Assembly (NCBI GenBank): GCA_003161575.1
Contig: PMOE01000075.1
Span: forward strand, 1-64,000
Source: Acidimicrobiaceae bacterium
Lineage (GTDB): Bacteria > Actinomycetota > Acidimicrobiia > Acidimicrobiales > RAAP-2
Reading direction: 5' to 3'
Length of the DNA stretch: 64,000 bases
Each line of letters begins with the position of its first letter. Within the stretch, counting starts at the first letter, position 1. Position numbers and translations under genes: made by a program. A model generated the notes under the pieces. The model was not told the DNA's origin and ran no database searches. It worked only from the letters and a program-made list of their open reading frames with translations. Below are positions 52,022 to 61,533 of this stretch, piece after piece.

Positions 52022-54730
52022 GTGCGCCAGAATATTGCGGACTTGGTGACCGGCATCGTCACCGCAGCGGTGGTATTCGTGGCGGTGCCGTTCGTCCTCG
52101 TCACCCTTGTCGGTGTCCCGGTGCCGCGGCACTGGACACAGGCGAGCGTCCTGTCGGCCCATGGCCTTTTTGACCTGCTGGCCATCGTGGCCTGGGTGGC
52201 CTGGGTGGCGTGCTGCTGGCCCCTGCTCCGCTCGGTCGGACGGCGAGTGCGTCATCGAGACACGACCGCCGCGTCGGGCGCCCATCTCTCCGACCGGCTG
52301 GCGGCGCGCATCGCAGCAGCCGTGCTCGTTATCACCTCGGTGAGCCTCACGCTTGGAACGGTGGCCGGCGCGGCCACCGACGGGGCACGTTCCCCGGCCA
52401 CACAGAGCGCGCCAGCGCCGACGGGGGCGACTCCGCCCCGCCCCGACGAGGGCGCCGCAAGCGCCACCCCGACGGTAGAGCCGATAAGCCCGGGACCCGT
52501 CGTCGGTGGGTTTGCAGTCCCCGCGACGTACACGGTCGGTCCCGGCGATTCGCTGTGGTCGATCGCCGAGCGCTTCTACGGCGACGGGGCCGACTGGTCG
52601 GCCATCGCTGCGGTCAACCTCGGCCAAGTCATGCGGGACGGTCGCCGGTTCGTCGACCCGAGCATGATCTGCCCAGGGTGGGTGTTGTCCCTGCCCGACC
52701 TGACCCAACCCGGCCCGGCAGCCGAACCACCCGTCGTGGATCCGACGTCGACCGCGCCGTCCGAGCCAGCGGCCTCCGCCCTGGCCGACTCGCCCCAGCC
52801 GGTCGCCACCCCGGCGGTCGTCGCCGATGCGAAGCGGGTCGGACCCCGCCAGAGCGCCGGAGGAGTGGCGGAATCCTGGCCGGGCCGCACCTGGTCGTCA
52901 GCGGCTCGGGCCGCCCTGCGTCCCAGTCCCAGGGCAACGTCCGAAATTTCGCCCGAGCCCGAGCGCCCGACTCCCCCGGTTCCGCTCCCCGAGCTGGTGA
53001 TGCTCGGCGTCGGAGTACTGGCCGCCGCAGCGCTGGCCCGGCGCCTGCGTTGGTCTCGCCACCGCGCTGGCCTCGATCCCACTGGCGAGGTCCCGCTCCC
53101 ATCTCCTGATGCTGCCGATCTGGCGACCTGGGTACTCCCTTTTGACAGGGCCCCTGTTTTTGCATGGGTGGAATCGGCGAACCGCCAGTTGACCGCCGCA
53201 CTGGAAGCGACGACGGAGGACGTCCCAGGTGCCCAGTTGTTGTTCGCAGGACCCACCGGCGTGTGGGTCTGGCTCAACGAGTCGGTCTCGTGGGCTCCTG
53301 GGCCCTGGGAACTGGCCGACGAGGGCCGGGCCTGGCACCTTCCTGCCGCCGTGGGCCCCGAAGAGCTGGCCGACCTTGGAATTGATCACCAACCGTGGCT
53401 CCCCGCCCTCCTGCCGGTCGGGGACAACGACGACGGGACCTGGTTGGTTCCCGTCGAGCCCGGAGCCTGCCTCCCCGTCGTTGGCGCCCAGGCCGAGGCC
53501 CTCGTCGCTTCGATGCGGCGCACCATCGCGGCGTGGTCGTGGGCCGAGCAGGTGGTCGTGACCGACGACCCCGCAGTCGCCGAACGAGAAGCCGAGATCA
53601 TCGACCAGGCCGGCGGCGGCGTCGAACGGATGCGAGTCCTGTTCATCGGGGATCCTGCACTCCTCGGCAACCACACGCGTCAGCGCTGTGGCGTGCTTAC
53701 GACACTACCGGCAGAGGCAACCGACCTCACAGTGACCGTCGACCGTCGGGCGGCCTCCTTGCACCCCGTTGGCATCACCTTGCGTCCACACCTGCTCGGC
53801 CACGACCAGGCCGCGGCGGTCGACGAGTTGACCGGGGACGCGCACGGGCCGACCCGCCTGATGGACCACTCACTCCGGCCACCATTGCCACTGGTGATTG
53901 CGACCCCCGAGGACTCGGCGCGCAGCGGCATCAGCGCCGGACCGGTCGAGGTCCGCCTCTTGACTGCGATCCCGCGCATCGAAGGGCTCAGTTCTCCAAT
54001 CGACCCGAAGCGGGCTCGGCGAGCGACCGAGCTCGTCGCCTATCTTGCGCTCCACTATCCCGACCCGGTGACGAGCGACCGCTTGCGCACCCGGGTACTC
54101 GGTTCGGCCGACGCCGACGCCGCGGCCAAGACACTGTTCAACACCGCCGGTGCCGCTCGACGCGCCCTGGGCAACGATCCCGAGGGCGTCCCGTACCTCC
54201 CGCCTGCAACCAAGTCGGGGCATTACCGGATCTCTAAGCTCGTCACCATCGATGCCATCCGTTCCCTCACGCTCGTGGCCGCGGCCAAAGACACCGATGA
54301 TCCCGATGAGGCGATGGCGCTGCACCGTGCCGCACTCGAGTTGGTCGAGGGTGCGCCCCTCGACGGGACCCTCACCGGCTACGCCTGGTGGCGCGGCGAG
54401 GGGCACGACTACCGGGTGGCCGCCGCCCTGGTGGACGGGGCCTGCCAGCTTTCGAGGCTGGCCACCGAAACCGGCCATCTCGACCTGGCCGCTTGGGCGC
54501 TCGAGCGGGGGCGCCTCGTCGAGCCCTACAGCGAGGCCCTCACGCGCGCCGCCATGCAGTTCGCGGCGACGGCGGGGGACGCCGACCGGCTCCGCCGGGA
54601 ATGGGTCGACTGCCAAAGACGGGTGGACGAACTCGAGCCGGGCAGTTTGCCGTCAGAGAGAACGGAGCGCCTCTACGGCCAACTCCGACACTTCGTTCCC
54701 GCCTTCGCCGGGCGAGAGACCCAGGAGTAG
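52022..54730 (+). CDS. LysM and BTAD domain membrane protein
   Basis: This 902-residue protein has three N-terminal hydrophobic helices (about 9-32, 42-69, 93-113). A LysM domain with YTVGPGDSLWSIAERFYGD follows at about 170-225, then a Pro/Ala linker and another helix at about 325-345 (MLGVGVLAAAALARRL). The large C-terminal part ends in a bacterial transcriptional activation (BTAD)-like helical domain (about 650-890). LysM binds peptidoglycan. BTAD is usually next to an OmpR-type DNA-binding domain in SARP regulators, and the HTH of such a regulator is present here only as a plausible segment near 660-720. It may sense the cell wall and signal inside. GTG 52022 has AAAGGGG upstream. Confidence 0.78.
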   Translation: MRQNIADLVTGIVTAAVVFVAVPFVLVTLVGVPVPRHWTQASVLSAHGLFDLLAIVAWVAWVACCWPLLRSVGRRVRHRDTTAASGAHLSDRLAARIAAAVLVITSVSLTLGTVAGAATDGARSPATQSAPAPTGATPPRPDEGAASATPTVEPISPGPVVGGFAVPATYTVGPGDSLWSIAERFYGDGADWSAIAAVNLGQVMRDGRRFVDPSMICPGWVLSLPDLTQPGPAAEPPVVDPTSTAPSEPAASALADSPQPVATPAVVADAKRVGPRQSAGGVAESWPGRTWSSAARAALRPSPRATSEISPEPERPTPPVPLPELVMLGVGVLAAAALARRLRWSRHRAGLDPTGEVPLPSPDAADLATWVLPFDRAPVFAWVESANRQLTAALEATTEDVPGAQLLFAGPTGVWVWLNESVSWAPGPWELADEGRAWHLPAAVGPEELADLGIDHQPWLPALLPVGDNDDGTWLVPVEPGACLPVVGAQAEALVASMRRTIAAWSWAEQVVVTDDPAVAEREAEIIDQAGGGVERMRVLFIGDPALLGNHTRQRCGVLTTLPAEATDLTVTVDRRAASLHPVGITLRPHLLGHDQAAAVDELTGDAHGPTRLMDHSLRPPLPLVIATPEDSARSGISAGPVEVRLLTAIPRIEGLSSPIDPKRARRATELVAYLALHYPDPVTSDRLRTRVLGSADADAAAKTLFNTAGAARRALGNDPEGVPYLPPATKSGHYRISKLVTIDAIRSLTLVAAAKDTDDPDEAMALHRAALELVEGAPLDGTLTGYAWWRGEGHDYRVAAALVDGACQLSRLATETGHLDLAAWALERGRLVEPYSEALTRAAMQFAATAGDADRLRREWVDCQRRVDELEPGSLPSERTERLYGQLRHFVPAFAGRETQE

Positions 54731-54747
54731 TCGGGTTCGGGCGGTGG

Positions 54748-55878
54748 TCAGGCGAGCTTGGCCGCGATCGACGAGGCACCCCGGAGTACGGTGCCGTCGG
54801 CGCCTGCCGCGCTCGAGAGGTGGGAGGGCCGCCGGCTCGCCTCTTCGATCATGTCGGCGAGGAGGACTGGGAATGGCACCACCGGATCGATCCACAAGTA
54901 GCGACCGAGCGAGCCAGGGATGGTGTTGATCTCGTTGACCACCAGCTCGGTGCCGTCGGAGAGAAAGTCGAGGCGGGCCACACCACGCAACGAGACGAGC
55001 GCGGCCACCTGTTCGGCCGAAGTTCGCAGCGTTTGTTCCAGCTCCGCACTGATGGCCGCCGGCAACTCTCGCGGTGCGCTGGCCATGCCCTCCCCGCCCA
55101 CGTACTTGTCGGCGTAACCTAAGATCTCCGGCTCCCCCGCCGCACCCTCGGCCCGGGGCGTGCGCAATGGTCGCTCGATGGCCGAAAGCCCGAGTTCGGG
55201 CCAGCTGCGCACACCGATCTGGAGGTCGAAATAATTCTCGCGATAGGGCTCGAGGACGGCGCCGGCCCGGAGGTGCTGGTTGGCCCCGAGTTGCGCCTTC
55301 GCGGTGGCGAAGTCGGCCACCACCTGAATACCGATCGACGAGCCCCCGAACCTCGGCTTGATGATGTACGGCCCGGGAAAGCCGACTCCCTCGGTCCGCT
55401 CGCCGAGCGAGACCCGGGGAAGTGTCTTGAGCCCTGCGGCCTCCATCAACGCGCCGAAGGCGAGCTTGTCCATCCCGACAGCCGCGCCGGCCACCGTTGG
55501 CCCGGTGTAGGTGATGCCGGCCAGGTCGAGAGCCCCTTGGAGCGAGCCGTCCTCGCCCGGACCGCCGTGGCAGCACACAATGCCAACGTCGATCCGTAGC
55601 GTGCGGGCCTTGGCGAATCGACCGCCTTCGACCCCGAAGCCGCCGCCAGGCCCCACCGCAAGACGAAGCGGGACGGCTCCCCGGGGCACGCCGTCGATGA
55701 AGGCGGTGGCCTCGAGCGCGGGGTCCACCTCGAACCAGTCGCCGGACTTGGCCCAATACAGGACCTGAACGCCACCGGGATTCGACGAAGCAAGTTCATG
55801 GGCGGCCTGAAGGCCGGTGAGCACACTTACGTCGTGCTCGGGTGATGGGCCCCCGAAGATGACCGCAACTTCAGACAA
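54748..55878 (-). CDS. ddl: D-alanine--D-alanine ligase
   Basis: This 376-residue ATP-grasp ligase has the N-terminal pattern VIFGGPSPEHDVSVLTG. The ATP-binding loop is YIIKPRFGGSSIGIQV (about 170-185), and NEINTIPGSLGRYLW (about 315-329) carries the metal-site Glu/Asn and D-Ala-binding residues. It makes the D-Ala-D-Ala dipeptide for peptidoglycan precursors, in the cytoplasm. The usual central lid is present. It lies 69 bases after a membrane-anchored Mur ligase in the same direction, which suggests they act in sequence. Whether it is the only ddl of the genome is unknown. Confidence 0.92.
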   Translation of the reverse strand: MSEVAVIFGGPSPEHDVSVLTGLQAAHELASSNPGGVQVLYWAKSGDWFEVDPALEATAFIDGVPRGAVPLRLAVGPGGGFGVEGGRFAKARTLRIDVGIVCCHGGPGEDGSLQGALDLAGITYTGPTVAGAAVGMDKLAFGALMEAAGLKTLPRVSLGERTEGVGFPGPYIIKPRFGGSSIGIQVVADFATAKAQLGANQHLRAGAVLEPYRENYFDLQIGVRSWPELGLSAIERPLRTPRAEGAAGEPEILGYADKYVGGEGMASAPRELPAAISAELEQTLRTSAEQVAALVSLRGVARLDFLSDGTELVVNEINTIPGSLGRYLWIDPVVPFPVLLADMIEEASRRPSHLSSAAGADGTVLRGASSIAAKLA

Positions 55879-55947
55879 CGCTCGGCTCCTCTTGTTTCGG
55901 AAGTTGTTTCGGAAGCTGGTTGCGCCCCCGTCGTCTCCGGCAAAGAG

Positions 55948-57522
55948 TCAAGGGTAGTGGTCGGGAAGGTCGTTCTCGTACAGAACGGCGTCGCCCTGTC
56001 CGAGGTGTGTGCGCACCCAGTCGACGGCCTCCTCACGGGTGCCGACCTCGATGACCTCATGATCGCCCGCCCCCGCCAACAGGGCACGCCGGTTCGTCCG
56101 CCCGACCACCACGACGTCCGTCGCCACCGCCACCGCGGCCCGGGCGAACTTCTTGTTCTCCTCGGCCTGGCGCGGGCCCAACTCGACCATCCCCGGCGTC
56201 ACCAAGACCCGTCGGCCGTCGACGGGTGCCTCGGCCAGGGCGACCAGGGCAGCCCGGGAGCCGGCCGGATTGGCGTTGAAGGTGTCATCGATGACCACGA
56301 CCCCCGACGGTGCCGTTGCGGACGCGAGGCGGCTCGGGACACCCGGGAGGTCGGCCACGCGGGCCACCAGGGTCTCGGCTCCAACCCCGAGACGGGAGGC
56401 CACGGCCAGTGCGCAGGCCAGATTGGTCGGCTGTACCGAGCCAACCGGCGAGACACCCCGGCCGATGCGCACGCCACCAAGGGCCAGCACGAGACCGTCG
56501 GTGTCCGAGCCGACGTAGGCGTCGGCCGCCTCATCGATGGCCGAACACCGCACCACGGTCGTATCCGCACCGTCGGCCAGGCGATCGGCCAACGAGGCAA
56601 GCCGCGGGTCATCGACGTTGAGAACCACTACCGGCGCATCCTTGGTGATCTCTTTTTTTGCCTCAAGGATCTTGTCCTCGACGCCGAAACGCTCGAGGTG
56701 CACCGGCCCGATGGCCGTTATGACCGCTATGTCCGGCGGACACCAGCGGCACAGCTCGGCGATCTCACCGGCACCGTACGTGCCCATCTCGGCCACGAAG
56801 ATCTCGGTGCCGTCGCTGAGATTTTCGTTGATGGCCCGGGCCAGACCGGCGCGATTGTTGAACGAGGCCGGGGTCGCCACGACGGATCGGGTCCCCCCGA
56901 GCAGGTGGGCAAGGTGGTTCTTTGTCGACGTCTTCCCGTATGAACCGGTGATCGCCACCACCGTCGGGCCCACCCGTCGAAGTCGTTCTGTGGCCGCATT
57001 CACGAACGTAGCGGCGAGGCGGCGTTCGAACGGTGCGGTCAGCGAGCAGGCGATGTCCACGATGGCCGGCAGCACAATCACCCCGGCAGCGGTGAGCACG
57101 GCGGGGGCGCCGAGCGCCACACCGGCGAGGATCACCAGACCCTCAAGCACCGCCGTCACGAGCGCCAGCACCCGCAGGCGGCGGGTGAACACCAGCGGCG
57201 CGGTCCGACCCCGCACGGGAAGGCCGAAGGGCCCGACGACTGCTGCGACCGCCGGCGCCACGACGAAAACGGGCCACCGTGACGTGAGCGCCAAGCCCAC
57301 CACGGCACCGAGGGCGAGAGCGATGTTGGCCGGGCTCGACCTCCACCAGCGCAGGGCGAAACGGCTCGTGGCGTCGGCCAGGTAATGCTCGCGTTGGGCG
57401 ACCCGCAACCACCGGAGCCCGGCCGGTATGAGCGCCACCGCGCCGATGGCCACGCCGATCCAGACCCATGGACCCCTGGCCCCGCTGAGCAGGATCGCCG
57501 GCACCGTCGCCGCCCCCGTCAT
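55948..57522 (-). CDS. Mur ligase (MurF-like) with N-terminal membrane domain
   Basis: This 524-residue protein has about five hydrophobic segments in the first 160 residues (18-36, 66-80, 83-97, 117-137, 139-158) where normal MurF has its UDP-MurNAc-tripeptide binding domain. A full Mur ligase ATPase follows, with GSYGKTST (193-200), AEMGTYGAGEIAEL and AVITAIGPVHLERFG. A C-terminal domain starts PGMVELGPRQAE. MurF adds D-Ala-D-Ala to the tripeptide. With ddl next door that role is likely, but membrane Mur-like ligases also make other amide bonds (for example in poly-gamma-glutamate synthesis). Its start overlaps the hydrolase stop (ATGA). Confidence 0.83.
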   Translation of the reverse strand: MTGAATVPAILLSGARGPWVWIGVAIGAVALIPAGLRWLRVAQREHYLADATSRFALRWWRSSPANIALALGAVVGLALTSRWPVFVVAPAVAAVVGPFGLPVRGRTAPLVFTRRLRVLALVTAVLEGLVILAGVALGAPAVLTAAGVIVLPAIVDIACSLTAPFERRLAATFVNAATERLRRVGPTVVAITGSYGKTSTKNHLAHLLGGTRSVVATPASFNNRAGLARAINENLSDGTEIFVAEMGTYGAGEIAELCRWCPPDIAVITAIGPVHLERFGVEDKILEAKKEITKDAPVVVLNVDDPRLASLADRLADGADTTVVRCSAIDEAADAYVGSDTDGLVLALGGVRIGRGVSPVGSVQPTNLACALAVASRLGVGAETLVARVADLPGVPSRLASATAPSGVVVIDDTFNANPAGSRAALVALAEAPVDGRRVLVTPGMVELGPRQAEENKKFARAAVAVATDVVVVGRTNRRALLAGAGDHEVIEVGTREEAVDWVRTHLGQGDAVLYENDLPDHYP

Positions 57523-58286
57523 CTGAGGCGCTCCTCGAGCGCTGTCCGAAGGACGCCGGGGACCGTGAGCGGGGTCAGGTGCCCCGCTCCCGGTGCGACG
57601 ATGAGCGTGGCATCGGCCAGGCAGGTCATCGCGGCCTTGGCCACCGAGAGGGGGGACGCGGTGTCATCGTCGCCCCACACCAGGGTCACTGGACAGGCGA
57701 TCACCTCCAGCTGTTCCTCGTAATGCTCACCCACCGATTTCACCAACACCTGGCGCATCACACCCTCAGCATTGCGGTAGTCCGCCGACCCGAACCGCTG
57801 TCGAGCGGCCTCCATGCGGCCATTAGACACCAGCCCGATACCGTGCAGGGCCCGAATGAGCCGGAACGGGGCGGGCGCCTTCGAGACGGATCCCGGCGAG
57901 GCGACCAGATTCGGGACACCGGTCAGCACCACTGCGCCGACCTGGGCCGGGCGCCTGGCCGCCAGCTGCAGGGCCACCCTGCCCCCGAAGGAATGGCCGA
58001 GCACGACCACCGGGCTGACCATATCGTCGAGCACCGCGGCCACCGCGTCGGCGTATTCGGCTGAGCCCCAGGGCTCGGGGGGCGCAGGCGTGGCCCCGAA
58101 TCCGGGGAGGTCGACGGCGATGGCGTCGAGCTCGGGATCGGTTCTGCCCCCAGCTTCGGGCGCAGGGGCCAGCACCGCGTCGAAGTCACTGTGGGTGCGG
58201 GCCCAGCCGTGGAGCGCGAGGATCCGGGGGGGGGCGGACCCCGTTGACCGCCCGAAGAGGCTCCCACCACCAAAAGAGTGCAGCAC
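57519..58286 (-). CDS. Alpha/beta hydrolase
   Basis: This 255-residue protein has an alpha/beta hydrolase fold. LALHGWARTHSDF holds the oxyanion loop. VVLGHSFGGRVALQLA has the nucleophile Ser (about 105). VTLVWGDDDTASPLSVA holds the acidic residue, and VAPGAGHLTPLTVP the His. All catalytic residues are present. The substrate is unknown. It overlaps the Mur ligase start by four bases and lies four bases behind the permease stop, so the genes form one transcript. The start is GTG 58286. Confidence 0.87.
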   Translation of the reverse strand: MLHSFGGGSLFGRSTGSAPPRILALHGWARTHSDFDAVLAPAPEAGGRTDPELDAIAVDLPGFGATPAPPEPWGSAEYADAVAAVLDDMVSPVVVLGHSFGGRVALQLAARRPAQVGAVVLTGVPNLVASPGSVSKAPAPFRLIRALHGIGLVSNGRMEAARQRFGSADYRNAEGVMRQVLVKSVGEHYEEQLEVIACPVTLVWGDDDTASPLSVAKAAMTCLADATLIVAPGAGHLTPLTVPGVLRTALEERLR

Positions 58287-58290
58287 TCGC

Positions 58291-59766
58291 TCAGACCGTT
58301 GGGGCGGAGGGCCCGGGCGCCGTCCGGTCCGGTCGGCGTCGCGTGGTGGTGGCCCGCCGGGCCTCCTCGGCGGCGCGCACCTTGGGCAGGATGCGCAACA
58401 CGTAGAAGGCGGACAACGATCCAGCGCAGACGATGATCACGAGAGGGACCGGGTTGAGCTTGTTATTGACCGACACCGACGCCACCAGGGCCAGCGCACT
58501 GAACACAACCAGCCCGAGCACCGCCAGAGCGCGGGCGCCTCGCAACCGGAAGGGCCGATGCTGGTCGGGCGCGCGGGCCCGCAGTCGCAGTGTGCACATG
58601 GCCGCCACGGCATAGATCATGGCCTCCAACGCGGCACCCACGGCAACCAGTACTTGCCACGAACCTGTCACCGCCACCACGAGGGCCACGACCAACGAGA
58701 GCCCGCCGAGCCCGACCACGGGCACCCAGGGCACGGCACGGTCGTTGAGGAGGGCCAACTGGGGGGGCAGGCTCCCCTCCCGGGCCGTCCCGTAGACAAA
58801 CCGAGAGGCCGTGATGAAGCCGCCATTGAAGGTGTTGAGTGCGGTCACGGCGGTAACCGCCGCCATCACCCACAATCCGGCCTGCCCGAGGGCGGCCCGA
58901 CCGAGGTCGAGCTGGGGATAGGCCGAGATGAGTTGGTGGTGGGTCAGGACGTGGCTCATGGCGACGGTGACGAGTGAGCACACGATGAAAAGCAGCCCAA
59001 CCGAGATCAACATGCCGCGGTGAATGTGCTGGGGGCGTCGGACCTCCTCGGCGCTGGTGGTCACCCACTCAAAGGCGCTGTAAAGGAACACACCGAGCGC
59101 CACCGCCTCGATCAGATCTCCGGCACTGTGCCCTTGGAGCGGGTTGAGCGGGAAACGCAACGCGTGATGGCTGCGGGTGAGGGCGAGCACCCCGACCACG
59201 AGCGTCGCCCCGAGCACAATGTAGGTGGCGACGTCCTGCACGCCGCCGGCCACCCGCACCCCACGCAGGTTCGAGAACACCGCCACACCCAACAGACCGA
59301 CAATCCAGATTGCCGCGACCCAACGGGGCTCCCCGAACGCATGGGTCAAGGCAGTGCCGACGATGAACGCATCGGCCGCGATGACAAGCACGATCGTGGT
59401 CATGTACGTAAAGGTGATGGTGAGTGCGGCCCGATCGTCCATCGAGCGTTTCATGTAGAGCCGGATGGCCGCGGCTGTTGGGAACATGCCGTTCAACTCA
59501 CCGAAGAACCCCCAGGCCAACAGGGCCAGCAAGCCGGCGACCCCGATCGGTATCCAGGCCGAATCCCCCGCGACGTAGGCCACCAGTCCGGCAGCAGCAA
59601 GGTATTCGAGCGCGGCGAAGGCCAACCCCGTGGAGGTCGAGACCACGGTGCGTAGGCCGAGCGCCCGGCGCAGCGACTCACCGCCATGGGTTAGACCGAC
59701 CGGTGTCGCAGTCGAATCGGTTCCCGGCGCGACCCCGTGGGCCGGCCCGCTGGCCCGGGCGCTCAT
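58291..59766 (-). CDS. APC family amino acid/amine permease
   Basis: This 491-residue protein has about 12 membrane helices and the APC superfamily pattern. GLAFAALEYLAAAGLVAYVAGDSAW comes near the start, AFEWVTTSAEEVRRPQHIHRG near 215 and SRFVYGTAREGSLPPQLALLN near 320. It probably imports or exchanges an amino acid or amine with protons. The neighbouring amine oxidase and SCP2-like genes make a polyamine or amine substrate plausible, without direct proof. Its start overlaps the SCP2-like stop as ATGA. Confidence 0.87.
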   Translation of the reverse strand: MSARASGPAHGVAPGTDSTATPVGLTHGGESLRRALGLRTVVSTSTGLAFAALEYLAAAGLVAYVAGDSAWIPIGVAGLLALLAWGFFGELNGMFPTAAAIRLYMKRSMDDRAALTITFTYMTTIVLVIAADAFIVGTALTHAFGEPRWVAAIWIVGLLGVAVFSNLRGVRVAGGVQDVATYIVLGATLVVGVLALTRSHHALRFPLNPLQGHSAGDLIEAVALGVFLYSAFEWVTTSAEEVRRPQHIHRGMLISVGLLFIVCSLVTVAMSHVLTHHQLISAYPQLDLGRAALGQAGLWVMAAVTAVTALNTFNGGFITASRFVYGTAREGSLPPQLALLNDRAVPWVPVVGLGGLSLVVALVVAVTGSWQVLVAVGAALEAMIYAVAAMCTLRLRARAPDQHRPFRLRGARALAVLGLVVFSALALVASVSVNNKLNPVPLVIIVCAGSLSAFYVLRILPKVRAAEEARRATTTRRRPDRTAPGPSAPTV

Positions 59767-60131
59767 GCGCCTTGGTCAAGGAACGCGACCATCGAGATGG
59801 CGTCGATGCGCATGACATCGTGCTGGGAGCCCGCCAGGATGATTTCGCCGGACATGTACTTTTCGGAAGGGTTGAGGTCGCCCCAGAACATGTCGCAGAA
59901 GTCCTCGCTCGATCCGGTGACGATCACGTCGGGGGTGCCGACGTGGCCGAAAGTCAGTTCCGAGAGCTCTTGGCCCACGACCTCCACGGTGAAGGCGTCA
60001 GTGGTATCGGTGGTGGCGAAGTGGATGACCCGGTCCCAGCCGCGGACCATCTTCTTCAGCCGGGCGTTGGCGTTGCTCCGCTGCCGCCATTCGGCGTACG
60101 CCCCGGCGATCTCCTCACGTGTCGCCATCAC
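59763..60131 (-). CDS. SCP2 sterol-transfer-like protein
   Basis: This 122-residue protein (starting GTG 60131 or ATG 60128) shows the SCP2 fold: DRVIHFATTDTTDAFTVEV, then TPDVIVTGSSEDFCDMFWGDLNP and a C-terminal helix. The family binds lipids or fatty acyl chains in a hydrophobic tunnel. Without a fused thiolase or oxidase domain it is a single-domain carrier. It overlaps the end of the amine oxidase gene and the start of the permease gene (ATGA). What it carries is unknown. Confidence 0.75.
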   Translation of the reverse strand: MMATREEIAGAYAEWRQRSNANARLKKMVRGWDRVIHFATTDTTDAFTVEVVGQELSELTFGHVGTPDVIVTGSSEDFCDMFWGDLNPSEKYMSGEIILAGSQHDVMRIDAISMVAFLDQGA

Positions 60132-61533
60132 TCCCCCCCCTCCCCCGCCCCGGGCCTCGGTACCCGAGGGCCATCAGTACTTCGGCGGCGGCCCGCACCC
60201 CCGAAGAAAGGGCTCCATCGAGGTACCCACACCACTCGGTGGCCGTTTCGGTGCCCGCCCAGTGCACAGATCCAATCGGTTCGCGAAGGGCCGGCCCGAA
60301 TCCGCTCAACGCGCCCGGAACGGCGTAGGCGACGGGCCCGCCACGGGTGAAAGGTTCGCTCGGCCAGTGCTGCTCGATGACCTCGAGCGGCTCCGCCGCC
60401 CGGGGGCCGAAGGCCCGCTGGAGCTCGGCCAACACCGTCCGCTGGCGGGCGTCGGGGCCGGCCCGCTCGAGCTGGCGGCACTCGTTGCCGGCGATGAAGC
60501 CGACCAACGCTCCGTGGGACCCGTCTACCGGTGAATCGTCGAATGTGCTGCGCAGGGCGCCCTGGTTCGACACCAACTGGCCGTTCAAACCCTGGTCACG
60601 CCAGAAGGGGTGCTCGTAGAGGGCGTGGATCTTGGTCACCGACCCCATGGGCATGCGCATGGCCAGCTGGTCGCGGACTCCGGGAAGTGGCGGCGACCAG
60701 CGCATCCGGACCGACATCGCCGGCGCCATGGCCACGATCACCCGACGACCCCGGACCCGGCGCTGTGCGTCGGCCCGGCCAACCGTGACCGTTACCTGGT
60801 CCGCCCCATGCTCGATGGATTCGACCGGGGCTTCGAGGACGACCCGGTCACCCAGCTCAGCCGCCATGCCGAGCGCCAACTGCTGGGACCCCCCGACGAA
60901 GCGCCGCTCTTGGGCGCCGCCGGTCGTCCGGACGAGGTTCGTCAGACCCCCGCCGCCATGCAGGTAAAAGAGGGTGAAGAGAAGGGAGAGCTCCTCAGGT
61001 TCGGCCCCGAACACGGCCTTGACGGCAACGTTGAGCATGTCTCGGGCGGCCGGCGCCTCGACATGGGCTCCCAACCAGGTGCCGAGTGTTTGGCCGTCCA
61101 GGGACGCCGCGTCTGCGGCCTCCCACGGCGCGACCAGGGGGACCTCGAGGGCCGCGAGGTCGAGGTCCAAGATGGCCTCGACCCCCTCGGCCGCCGCCGC
61201 GTGGTCCGAAGTCGGGATCAGCCCGCTGTAGGTATGCCGGACGCCATCACGCCATTCGACTGCCTCCCCCGTGGTGAACGTGGGGAACGTGCTCACGCCC
61301 AGCTCGTCGGCCAGGGCCTGGAGGTGGTCCTGGGTCGGTCCGATCCACTGGCCGCCCCGGTCAACATGGAACCCACCGGGCGTCTCGACGGTCCAGCTCC
61401 GACCACCGACGCGGTCTCGAGCTTCGACCACCACCACGTCGACGCCGTCGCGTGCGAGCTGCCGGGCCGCCGAGAGCCCGGCGAAGCCCGCCCCGACCAC
61501 CACCACCTCGCACTCGAGATCGACGGCCGTCAT
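60115..61533 (-). CDS. Flavin-dependent amine oxidase
   Basis: This 472-residue FAD-dependent amine oxidase starts with VVVVGAGFAGLSAARQLARDG and VVVEARDRVGGRSWTV, an ADP-binding Rossmann fold followed by the GGxS motif. It ends with VHWAGTETATEWCGYLDGALSSG, the flavin-binding region of monoamine oxidases. It should oxidise an amine or amino acid to an aldehyde or imine, producing peroxide. The start ATG 61533 is supported by the family N-terminus; the frame stays open farther upstream. It is the first gene of the run leading to ddl. Confidence 0.9.
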   Translation of the reverse strand: MTAVDLECEVVVVGAGFAGLSAARQLARDGVDVVVVEARDRVGGRSWTVETPGGFHVDRGGQWIGPTQDHLQALADELGVSTFPTFTTGEAVEWRDGVRHTYSGLIPTSDHAAAAEGVEAILDLDLAALEVPLVAPWEAADAASLDGQTLGTWLGAHVEAPAARDMLNVAVKAVFGAEPEELSLLFTLFYLHGGGGLTNLVRTTGGAQERRFVGGSQQLALGMAAELGDRVVLEAPVESIEHGADQVTVTVGRADAQRRVRGRRVIVAMAPAMSVRMRWSPPLPGVRDQLAMRMPMGSVTKIHALYEHPFWRDQGLNGQLVSNQGALRSTFDDSPVDGSHGALVGFIAGNECRQLERAGPDARQRTVLAELQRAFGPRAAEPLEVIEQHWPSEPFTRGGPVAYAVPGALSGFGPALREPIGSVHWAGTETATEWCGYLDGALSSGVRAAAEVLMALGYRGPGRGRGGSDGDT

